In this document: one piece after another, positions 13,501-25,500 of the stretch
How the letters are laid out: each line of letters starts with the position of its first letter
How positions within the stretch are numbered: the stretch's first letter is position 1
Source of the DNA: Drosophila persimilis
Lineage: Eukaryota; Arthropoda; Insecta; Diptera; Drosophilidae
Assembly (NCBI RefSeq): GCF_003286085.1
Contig: NW_020825288.1
Span: 27,342,001 to 27,406,000, forward strand
DNA: 64,000 nucleotides
Reading direction: 5' to 3'
The notes under the pieces: model-generated
The model's input: the letters and a program-made list of their open reading frames with translations, nothing else
Told to the model about the DNA's origin: nothing
Database searches by the model: none
Program-made: the position numbers and the translations under genes

Positions 13501-16500
13501 TAAAGTAGATCTAGGATATTATAAAGACTTATATTATCCTCACAATAGGATCCTCTTTATACCCATAATCAAAAAACACAAGAAGCTCATGGTGTTCAGT
13601 CTTTATTCCAGATATCTTTAGGGGCTCGAATAGATTCTAGAAATAAAAATAGTTTCCTCATTCGAAAAAGTTCTGAAAACCTTTTCTTTTTAACAGGTGC
13701 CTACAACAATTTCATAAATGCCGAAAAGGTCAATGCCTTGTGCACCATTCTGGAGGCATTTGGCAATACAAGAACCTGCCTCAATTCGAATGCCACACGC
13801 ATGACGCAGCTGCTGAGCCTGGACTTTGATCAGACGGGACAGATAGCCTCCGCCTCGCTGCAGGTGAGTGTGTGGAAAAACAACTAAAAGACACTCTTGG
13901 TTATGGCAATGGTAATCCTCTTTCAGGTACTCCTACCCGAGCGACAGCGTGCTGGGCGACGGCTAGCGCACGAGCACAGCTTTCATATTATGACGCGACT
14001 GCTGGCAGGGGCCGCTGGGCTGCTGCAGAAGGAGCTGCACTTGGAGAACATCACCTCCGAGGATAGCCATCCGTTTATATCGCTCTCCCAGAAGCTGGAG
14101 GACCGGCATCGGGCGGCCAATGACTTTATGCGCACGGTGCAGGCCTTCGAGTCGCTCAACATCGATGCGAAGGCAGTGCGTGGGATCTGGAGCATACTTG
14201 CGGCCATCTACCATCTGGGAATTGCAGGGGTGACCAAACTGGGAACCGGATCCACGGCCCGGACGCAGTTTGCCAATCCAACGGCGGCACGCAAGGCGGC
14301 AGGGCTGCTGGGCGTGAACCTCGAGGATTTGTCGTCGGCTGCCTTTGGCCTCACGCAACCGAATGCTCCGAATGGCGGACTGAGTCCCTCGAAGTCGCCC
14401 ACGTCCGACAATGGCCACGAGTGGGCCTGGGAGCGCCTGGAGGCGCTGGTCATTGGCCTGTATTCGGAGGCCCTGGCCGCCGTGGTGGCTCTGATCAATC
14501 GTCAGATCTGTACTTCCGCTCATACGATTGCCTCGATCATGCTGATCGATACGCCCGGCTTCCAGAACCCCGCGAGCTGTGGACAGCAGCTCGGGGCCAC
14601 TTTGGCCGATCTGCGGCACAACTATCTGCAGGAGCGGCTGCAAATGCTCTTCCATCACACCACCCTGGTGGCGCCGCGCGATCGGTATGCCCAGGAGCTG
14701 GTGGAGATCGAGGCGGATCAGGCCTCGGAGTGTCACCCGGGTCCGTTGATCTCGCTGATCGACAAGGCGCCACAGAATCATGTAGTGCGCTCCTCCCAAC
14801 GCGACCTCCGCGAGCACGATCGTCGAGGGATGCTATGGTGAGGATTCTCTGGGATTCATTACCGTTTCCTTTCGTTAATTTTGATTTCCCTCCCCTAGGC
14901 TCCTGGACGAAGAGGCTATTTATCCGAACTCCAACGACGACACATTCCTCGAGCGCCTGTTCTCGCACTACGGCGACCGGGAGCACCATTCGCTGCTGCG
15001 CAAGTGCGCCGGTCCTCGGCAGTTTGTCCTGCACCATCTCCAGGGCACGAATCCCGTGCTCTATGCCGTCGATGGATGGGTGCGCAACAGTCGCGAGCAT
15101 CCAGGCATACGGAATGCAGTGTCCCTGCTGCAGGACAGCAGTCGGGAGGAGATCAATCGCCTGTACATTGGCTCCCTGACGCGTGGCTCCGGCGCCATGG
15201 TCTTTTGTGGCTCCTTTGCTGGGCTTGAGGGCACCCAGTCGCTGCGCCGTGTGTCCAGCATTCGGCGATCCTTCACTACCGCAGGAGTGAAGCGCAATTC
15301 CATTATGCTGCAGGTGAAGTTCACTGTGGATGGGATCATCGACACCCTGCGTCGCACTGGCACCCACTTTGTCCACTGCTATCTGCTGCAGCACAATGCC
15401 GGAAAGCAGGCCAAATACACGGCCAATGGCTCGCCTCACTCCGCGGCGGGTCAGACGGCCAGCGAGGAGGAGATGGTGAATGTGCCACTGTTGCGGAGTC
15501 AGGTACCGGAAGACACTAGAAATATCCAAGTGGCAGGCATAATGTTTTCTGATTCTCTGTTTCTTAGCTACGTGGCTCTCAAGTGCTGGAGGCAGCGCGT
15601 CTCCATCGTCTGGGCTTCCCCGAATCTGTGCCATTGTTGGAGTTTGTGCGTCGCTTTGGCCTCTTGGCCGGCGAACTGGCCAACAACAAGGATGTGAGCG
15701 TGGAGCAGATACTGGCCATCAACGAGTTGGATGTGGCTAGCTATCGTATAGGTCCTAGTCAGGTGAGTCGTGGTTTTGTTGTATGGAAACTAAAGAATGA
15801 AAGAAGAACCCTTCTAATGGCCTGGCCGGCGCCACGCTTTTGCCACAAGAAAGTGAATAGGAGAATGCCCATTGCTGCTTTACTCGATCCATCAATGATC
15901 CTAATTGATTAATTACATTACAATGCTAATCGGGAGCTACTTCTGTAGGAGTACTACTTCGAATGCCATCTTCTGGGTCCCGTTCCTCTACTCTTTGGGA
16001 TATTAGACACCTCCTTTTCCATCTATATTTACATCTAAAAGACTAGCACTCTCAATGAAACTCAGTTCCCCCTTGGATCCCCTACATACAGATATATGTA
16101 AATGTATTTTTCACATCTAATTTTAAGGGGGAATGCTTTGGATTTTAATGGCTCTTTAGTTCTAAACTTAAACATTTGGATAAATCACATTTGTTGGACA
16201 CTCGCAGTGCCCTGCCTCGAGGGGTGCTGCTGCCTACTGCGGCCAAAATCGTGGGCCACCCGTCTCAAAAACGTTTGATTTCACTGGCGGCTTCATGTGA
16301 ACCATGCCATCAATGTGGCCGTATGGCGCCTGCCGCCGTGTGCTCAGGTAGTAGACACCGTTCTTTTGGACAGCTGGCTCACCGCCCATGAACTGATCGC
16401 CATGGCATGTCTGTCGCATGGCGTGTATGCTGGAGCTGGTGCTGTTGCTGCTGGTGCTGTTGCGGCAGTGGCAGGTGGCCGAGTGTATGGCTGCCCCCGA

Positions 16501-19500
16501 GTCGCATCGCAAGGCGGGGAATAATCTGGGACGACGTATCGACTCGGCGAAGTAATACAAGGCCGCAAAATGATCGCAAACAAAGGCAAACTCCGCGGCC
16601 GTTGCATTCGGACAGTGCGGCTGCCCCAGGCCCCAGTTGACGAAGAAGGAGGCATGGCTCAGGAGATCGCTTGGATTGCCCAGGAGCGTCAGATCCGTGT
16701 GAATGGACTCCACATACATGGCATCGTGGGGCGACAGTCGGTCTTCCGGTCCGAGACTCAGTTGCGTGAGACCAGCGGGATCCAAGGCGATTATGGCGCC
16801 CAGGAGCTGCGGGCGCAGGTGCTTCCCCGCCAGCCCGGATATGTGGCTGCCGGCGCTGTGGCCCACCAGGTAGATCTGCTCGTAAGGCACGCCTGTGCTG
16901 TCGTGCAGAAAGCGCAGCATTTTGGCCACATTGGCGGCAATGGAAGACAGCTGCGTAGACACTCGCTGGTAGCTGATGTCCATTGCCTGGCGACTCCAAT
17001 CCAAGATGATTACATTGTAATTTCCGCGTGAAAGATAGGCATCCTTGATGGCGGCATTCGAGCAGGACTCACTGCGGCCCGACCAGCCATGAATGGAAAT
17101 TCTACAAATAAGAACTCGGGATTGTTAGAGGAGCGGGATGGCATCTATGGACGGAGGATCCCCTACCTCACTGGCCATTCGGGATTGAAATGCGATTTCC
17201 TGAGCATTCCCAGATCTCCTGCTCGCAGGAATTGTCTCTTTTGGGGATTCAGTGGAGTGTAGAGATCATAATGGAGCAAGTGGCTCTGCGACAGGCGAGC
17301 CCGTGCCCCGATGAGCAGCCCCACCTCTGTTTTGAACATTGCCTCGAAGACTTCTGTGATGGTTAACGCACATTTTCCTGGCTCATAGGCAAACAACCGC
17401 TGGGGGCCACGGGCACTGGTCACTGGAAAGGAAACAGAATGGACACGGGTGGAATCACATGGCACTCGGAGATCGAACATAAAGATCACGCTCGGATCAA
17501 CACTCACTTCCCAGTGGGCCACACAGCAACACAGCAGCTAATAGGAGTATTCGGCTTCGCATCTTGGATTACGATTACGATCGTAAAATTGCCACACACA
17601 ATATAAAATAAAACCAGATGTCAACGCCAGCCACAATTAAAACCCACTTAAACTTAGGGTTTAAGGCTGTTGTTTTTTCGAACTAAATTGTATCACACAC
17701 GCTGCCCGCCGCTCACTAAAAGAACCTGCGAATATTTTCGGATTTCTGAGCGGAGCAGAGACCTGAGCGGACACCGTCCGAAGTGTTACAAGCTCTGAGC
17801 AAAAGTATGGCAAGATTCTAGATGGAGGCTTGGTTAAATAAAGTCTCTGACTCGCTGTCTCTCGGTCCGTTCTCGGCCCGCAGTTGCTTCTGACGAGACA
17901 AGGGCGACGCTGTCGAGCCGGCGGCCGGTCCCGGTCACTGTCATGATGAACGACTTGATGATGTTGCCCCAGCCCCAGCCCCAGCCGCTGCCGCTGCCAC
18001 TGCCACTGCCACTGCCACTGCAATTGTGGTAAGTGCACTCGTAAGTACAGGCAAACACTTGCCGACTCCCTGATCAATTGATCGGTGCCGAAATGAGGCC
18101 TATATCCGAGAAGAGAACCTGAATATCCCATGCTAATTTAAGGCTTTCTCTTGGGCCTTTGTGTGTTGTTTAAGATATTCATTTATTCATTGACTATTTT
18201 ATTAATTTCCCCCAACGACACGCAAACGAGTGTATCTGCGGCCTAAGATACAGATACGCGCTCATCCATAATGTTTCGGAAGAGCTCTCTTATATAAGAG
18301 ATTGTACGCCTAAGGCTTCACAGATATTGATTGGAAAATTGTTTGAAACGCAAGGAATTACGAAACTATAAAAAAATAATTAAATAATTGCCTATAAAAA
18401 TAAACAAACACCAGAGATTGTCAGAGATCAGACCGTTTTAGAGCTGTAATTGTTTATGAATCATATTTAATGTTTCACTTAAGAACTAATACCATCTATG
18501 ATCTGTGATCCACGATCGTTTTACTCCAATTCCACATCCAATTAGGGCTTTTCGATAGATGACTAATTATATCTGCAAACAGAAAGCCATGACGAGTCAT
18601 TGATCTTTCAAAGAACGAAGATCATCTCCATGGATTGTCAGAGAGATACGAGGAGAGAGATATAGGGACATGTCGGGGCATATTCTCAAATTATAGGGTT
18701 CAGCAGCTGTTTTGCATACCATTTAGCATGTCTTTAGCTTTTGACTTGACACGATCTCTGGCCCTTCTGCCCCTACCAATCTCTCTCTCTCTCTCTCTCT
18801 TTCTGGGGAAGAAGCCTCACAAATGAGTGCCCGTGCTGAGGCATTTTTTTTTGGATATACATATACATTTCGGACAGATCGTTAAACCCCTCGTGTCGTG
18901 TCGTGTGTGTGTGAATTTCGCGCCGAGTTGTTACAAAGAAATGTTTATTGACAGGATTTAAATACGTCTTAAAGCAAATACAATATAATGTAAGCTTATT
19001 GTTATCCCACATGAAACGAAACCTCATCTGCTCGCTGCGGCATGTTTTTATTTGCCTTACAAATTCGCTGTTACTTTCAATCTAAGCGAGAAACTACCTT
19101 GGAATTCCGTTGAGTCCGCTCTCCACGGTACGAATATTGAAATTTTGTTGGTTGCATCCGCAGTTTCGTTTAATTGTTTCTGACAATCCCAAGAAGATAT
19201 CCTTTCATTAAATTGCCATCCACCCTGCAATTATTGCATTAAATTGGAACTCCATTCGGCATCTTTCGATGCGTATCCGAGGCGAGCCTACCAGCCTACC
19301 AATCTACAGCTGTGCCCACATTTGGAGAAACACCACCCCAGACACAGAACTGGTTATTCATCAGCGGTAAAACATAAATATTTTGTCTTCTGTAAGCATG
19401 ACTGTTTATATCTGTTCATTCATTTTAAAAAAATAGTTTAATTAGAATGGATTTTGCATAATATATGGATGGATCGAAAATTAAGATCAATTCAGAATTT

Positions 19501-22500
19501 GTTGGGAAGCCTACTACTTCCCTATGCAAAATTCAAGTTTCGGTTTTAAAAAAGGCCTAAAACAGTTCATTCAAATTGGAAATGATCGTTGAATGATCGA
19601 AGTGCGAAATCTCTCGAGTGTGCGAATGAATGTGCTAACAAAATGCATAATTAACAATTTGTTGAACCCAAGTCGAGATTTGTTCGAGAACTTGCTTTGG
19701 AAACGTGACTGTTTCTCTGGATTAAATATCACACTTTCTAATTGAAAGATCACTTTTGTTTTTATAAACGTTTACTAACACTTCTGAAAGATAAACGTTT
19801 CCTTAAATAGATCATTCTTTATATTGGGAAAGTTATCTCTTTTGCAGGATGAAATATCACTGAAAAGTATCCCTCTTCTTCTCAGAAGTAACCATAGTCG
19901 TCCTAGAAATATTAAAAACTGGGAAAGAGCACTATTCTATAAGAATATTACGTTTTCATGGCTTTTCTCCTAAGAAAGATCACAAATCTTAATGGATTCC
20001 TTTCGTCCTTTTACTCTTCTCCCATGATTGATCGCTCTTCCCTTAGAAATAATAACTCCTTTCCAGCAAAAGATCCCAGTTCTCCTAGGAAACATTGATC
20101 TTCCCTCCCGGGAACGATCACTTAAGAATAATCCCTATTTTCGCCTAAGAAACATTGATCTGTCCTCTTGAAAGATCCCTTTTCCTACCATATCCGATCC
20201 CCTGCTTCTAATCTGCTGTCCGCGAGTGTGTGCTGCAAAGATATCGGTTGCATGCAGCATCATCTCTGGGGTTCCGCTTGGCTGCACGTTGGGTGTTTTA
20301 TTTCCTGTTCTCATCGACGTGCAACTGCAACTGTGAATCGAACTGTGCTTTTGCTTTTGCTGGTGGGTAGATGGATGGGATGGTCAGTGAAGTGATCGTA
20401 ATAAAGCCACTTACTGACGTCACTTGTTGCAAGTCCAGTTTCCCCCTCGGTCCCCTCCTCCCTTCTGTGCCTCTGTGCGGCTGTGTCTCTGTCTCTGCGA
20501 TGACGACTTTCACGGTCAAGTTCATCCACGTCGTGCCACGCCACAGTCCATTGTTGCTCGTCACTGTCTCTGTGGTATAGAATTCCCCCCAGATGTAATC
20601 TCCGATCTCCGATGAGACTGGGAAGATGGGCAGCGGCTCAGTTGGTTTTTACGAATGGAAATCGCCTGACGACGAATCTCTCTCGACGAGATGTGGCTGT
20701 CGAACGAAAGCCCAAAGCCGCCCGTGTGCCTCTCGAGCGGCAACGCGAGTGTCCCCCGATTGTCCAGTGATTACCTTTTGGGGATATTCATGGAGAGGAT
20801 CCACCAGACACCGCCTGACTACACGATCTTTGGACTCTTGGCCATAGTCTGTGCCACGGTCTGCCTGATTGCTCGCTCTGTTGTACGTACATGGGAAAGT
20901 GTCCAAAATCGGAATCCAAAACCAATTCCAAATATCCCCGATTATGATTACGAACACATACAACTACACAACATCGAAGCAGAGACTTTCACCAAAAACA
21001 AAACAACAAAAAATGTATACAAAAATGACGTTGCAACCTGCATTCGCCATAGGCCTCGCGAGTCGCAAGTCGCACAGCCGCGCAGTCAGTGGCGAGTCCG
21101 AAGCCACAGAAAACCACATTTGACCAATGCACATTAAAATTGTTTCCCCAAAGTGAAATTTCCAGCGTTCGCTTTCATTAGAAATGCTCGAGCAGACGCA
21201 GACGCAGACGCGGACGCAGAGAGGGAGTGCCTGCCCCTGCCCGTGTCGGTCGCGTACACGCCTGTCTGTCTGGTTTGCCCAACCTGGTTATATCTGGGGA
21301 TTATATAATACGTTTTTGAGGTTTTGGGGCGGGTTCTGTCATCGCTCCATCAATAAAGAGATGCAGACAGACGGAGAGCGAGAGAGAGAGAGAGTGGACC
21401 AAAGGGAAATGCTTTTTAAATTGGCTTTGCAAAACAAAAGGCCCCCCCTCCAAAAACACGAAAACTTCATTAACGCCTCTCTCGCTCCCTGTGTGTGTGT
21501 GTGTGTGTGTGTGGAAGGGGGCGCGTCTTTACCGAAAAACCGAGGGCTTTACGCATATGTAAACTAGTTTTTAATTATGAAACAATAACCAGGAAGCCAG
21601 ATGCGTTTTCCGAATGACTTTCGTGGCCGCACAGCAGGGCTCTGTAATCGCCACTGACGTTTGCACTGGAATTACATCAATTCCCCCATTGACATTCTTA
21701 TGGGTGATGGGCAGTCAAGGATAATTATGGGGTTTTTTTTTTTTTTTTGAGGATTTCCTGATCCTGAACAGAAGGGATAACTTATCGGATAATCCCCTTG
21801 TTGATGGCGCAATTCCAGCAGATGATTTCTGTGGGAAATATTGATTTTAAAGTCTGCTAAAAAACCCCTGCAGGTTATATGATATATGCATGCCTGAAAA
21901 TCTCTCTCTGGATATGGTACTCTGCTCTTTCTATTGGATCTATGGAGTGGAAGTGGTTCTTAGTGCTGGTCCTACCTCAACAATGTCGATCTTTCATCTT
22001 TCTCATCAACAGCCCATTTCTAATGTAAGATCTGGTGGTCTCCATAAATACTTCTTAATGTCACGCGTCTTGCAGCAGTACCCCTCGGTTGTAAGGAAGA
22101 TGGACTGCATTTCTTCTGCTTGGCTTGGGATGTGCTGTCAAAGTACAATTCCCAATTGGGTTTAGTAGAACCCGCTCTGCGGTTAATGACCTTTCAACTG
22201 CAGTGGATGTCACTCTCCAGACTGCGACTCTTGTCATTCCTCTATGATTGCCACACTCGGTGTTTGTTTGACACTTTTCCAGTGCCATTGCATTGCGTAT
22301 ACGAGTAGGTCTGTTTTCTTTTAAATCTTTTGTGTGCCGTTTGTCCAAGTCCAATTGCTGGCAATGAAAAGGCACAAAAGTGGAAGCACAAATAAGTAGC
22401 CGCAGGGCCCTCAGAGCCCCAGAGCCCCCCATTCCGCATGGCCTCACTTGTTTCACTTTTCTTTGAACGCCTCAGAGGTGATGATGATGATGGAATGATG

Positions 22501-25500
22501 ATAATAATAATAATGATGATGATGGTAAATGCTAATTATGCTCTCTGGGGGGCACAAAGCATAAATCGGGCATGTGTTCGTCCGCTCGTTCGGTGACCAA
22601 TTGTTGGCTGTGGCAATTAGCATCATCGAACACGTTGCCAGGTGTTGGTCCGTTGGTCTTTCGGTTGCATTCACCTCTGTACTGCCCGGGCCCCATGCCC
22701 CATGCCCCATGCCCCTTCTCCTTCTCTACCACCACCAATTACGGTGGCAACCTCAACCTCAGAGAGTACCCCCCTACCCAGCAGTGTCCACTGCTTGATA
22801 AGCCACTTTCGAATGCATGGCTCGAGCTCTGTCGCGGGCTCTGGGTCTGCGGCTGGGGGCCTCTGACTCGAGCTCTTTGGCCAAAACAAATTCAGTTGCG
22901 TCGCCGAGCTCAAAGAGAAAACAACGCCAGAAAGCCACGCCACGCCACACGAATACCGATATACCGAGATACGAGAGTTACGCGCCAGGTTCCGCTCGCC
23001 ATCTTTTGAGCCGTGAAAGTGGAAGGAAAACTGCAATTTATTGCACACAAATTATATGCACTTTTACTTGCTTGTCGTCCGTACGCTGATCGCTGATCAC
23101 TGATCGCTGATCGCTGGCTTTACATCATCTTGAAGCACGGCACGGCCCGATCCTCGATGTACAAGCACACGGTCAAGTCAAGGTTGGCCCAGGCCCGGAG
23201 TCAGCCGCCGCCAGCTTCTGGCACGGCAGCGACAACGACGCCCACATCCCCGAAACATGGACTGGGAGCAGGCAAGAAGTTCTTCTCACACATTCGCCAC
23301 AAAATCGAGGATAACCTGAGCCCCAAACTGGGCGGAAAGCTGTACTACAAAGGCAGCAAGCACACGAGATCGATGAGTGCCCTCAGCCTGCAGGTGGATG
23401 GTGGCTGCATCGGTGGCAAGTATACCCCGAAAGCAGTGGGCCCACCTGTGGCCACTCCCCTGAAGATGATGGAGCAGGTGCCGCCACAGATGAGCAGCAG
23501 CATCTGCAGCTATGTGGACAGCGACGAGGAGAGTCACCTGAGCCTGAGCCTCAGTCTGACGCAGCAGTCGCTGGAGGATGAGATCTTTGCGGAGCTGGAG
23601 AAGGTGGCCCACGACGAGAGTAAGCTGAACGAAGTGCTGCAGAGCTTTGACCAGATCCTCAGCGAATATCCACCAGTGGAGTCGATCAGAGAGATGCGGC
23701 CCTCGGAGGAGGTGCCGCTGCCTGCCCCGCCAGCAGAGTTCTGCGATCGACAGATGCTGCTCTCGAAATCCCACAGCAGCCTCAGTATGGGCCGGGCCAA
23801 GCGGCAGATCTACCAGTCGCCTGAACTGGCCAATTCCATGCTCCTAAGGAGATCCGATTCCACGTCCAACGCGAACTCCAGATACAATTCTTTGAGTGAA
23901 CTGAATGGCAGCCGGATACCCGTTTCGAAGCACTCGAGCTTGAGGAAGAGAAGCGAGAGCTTCTGCCTGGATCAGCCGCTGAATCACAGGAGCAGCAAGC
24001 AGCGCACGCGATCGATGCTTACTTTGAACAGTGGAATCACTGGTAGATCTTCAATTCCAGCCAGAAACACAGCTCCAGCGACAGCCAGAGCCACTGCTGC
24101 AGTTCCATTGAAAGCCAAAGCCTCCTCCGCTGCAGCGCCACTCCCACCAAAGCGAGCCAACTCCACGCTGGAGCGGCGACAGGTGCACAGCAGGCCACCG
24201 GGTCCCAGGAGAGCCAACTCCACGCTGAGAGCCACGACTGCGCACAGCGATGAGCTGCTGGTCAAGTGCCTGGCCAAGGGCCATGAGATCCTCCGCCAAG
24301 TGGAGAACATCAGCAGTGCCAAGCCGAAGCGAAGCAGCAGTCGGGGGGTGAGCAAGGAGCACTCGCAGCTGGCGAGGAACAAGAAGAGGCACCAGCAGAA
24401 GCTGCAGTACGCGAACGAGGAGAAGATGGGCAAGCCAAAGCTCGAGTCCTGCAAGATTATACCCCCGAAGCTGGGGGAGACATCGGATAAGAATCAGGAC
24501 CTGCTGGTCAAGGTAGTGCAGGAGGTAAAAACCAAGCCAAAAGCAAAGGCAAAGACAAAGGACTCTCTGCCGCTCAAGAAGCCCCTCAAGCAGGATGAGG
24601 AGAGACAGCAGGAACCCTCCTCCGATTCGGATGATTCGGGACACATCAGCAACACGGTGCTCTCGACGTCCACTTCCACCTGTAATTCCACGGGCAGCCT
24701 CTGCGAATCGGAGGGCGATGAAGCCGAAGAACCATCGGCAGTGAAAAAGTCCAACAAAATCGCAGAACTCCTGCAAAAGTTCGAGGCAGTGGCAGCAGCG
24801 GCGGCAGCTGTTAAATCGAATGCTGCTCATGCCTCTGCCCCTTCCATGATTGCCACCAAGGTGGTGGCACAGGTGCAGGCGGTGCGGTGCATCCAAACGC
24901 AGGTGGAGATCTATCCCACCTACACGAAAGAGGTAACTATGCGGCTGCACTGACTGCCACCCGGTACGAGTACCCAGCATATCCCAGCTGTGCATCCAAG
25001 CCTCCACCAGATCCCATCTTAACTCTCAGATGTATCTACTTATCTATTGTGCTTTGCCTCATCTAACTTTATCTTTTATCTCTAACGTTTTTGCTGTTAA
25101 TGGAATAAATATTTACTGTACAAAAAACCATTTGCTGTTTTTGGGCTTATATTTTCCCTTTTCCCCAACGGTCTTTAAAATTTCCTTGGCTTTAATTTAT
25201 CTACCCTTAATTTTGTACCTTTATCTTCCTTTACTTAACTTACACTTGCTTTCATCGGTTCTGTTCTTTTGGCTCTATATCAAGTCCTACTTTGAATTGT
25301 TAATATCTGGTTATTTGGAAGATTTCCTTCTTTAAGGTATAAACACCTGCTGTTCTCCCGCTTGCGTTGCTTGTAGAAACCAATCGATAAGTTATCGACT
25401 GGAATATTTCCTATGTTTGATATACAAATATGATTTTATGTCTCTCTTAATCTTATAGCTGCTCGAAAATCTGATAAATACTGTCTCCCGAATGTCCTTC

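Noticed and set aside
14537-15634. Open frame of 365 codons on - across the myosin motor
   Set aside because: Antisense shadow of GC-rich coding exons; it also crosses the intron at 14,838-14,898, and the + frame is clearly myosin-18.
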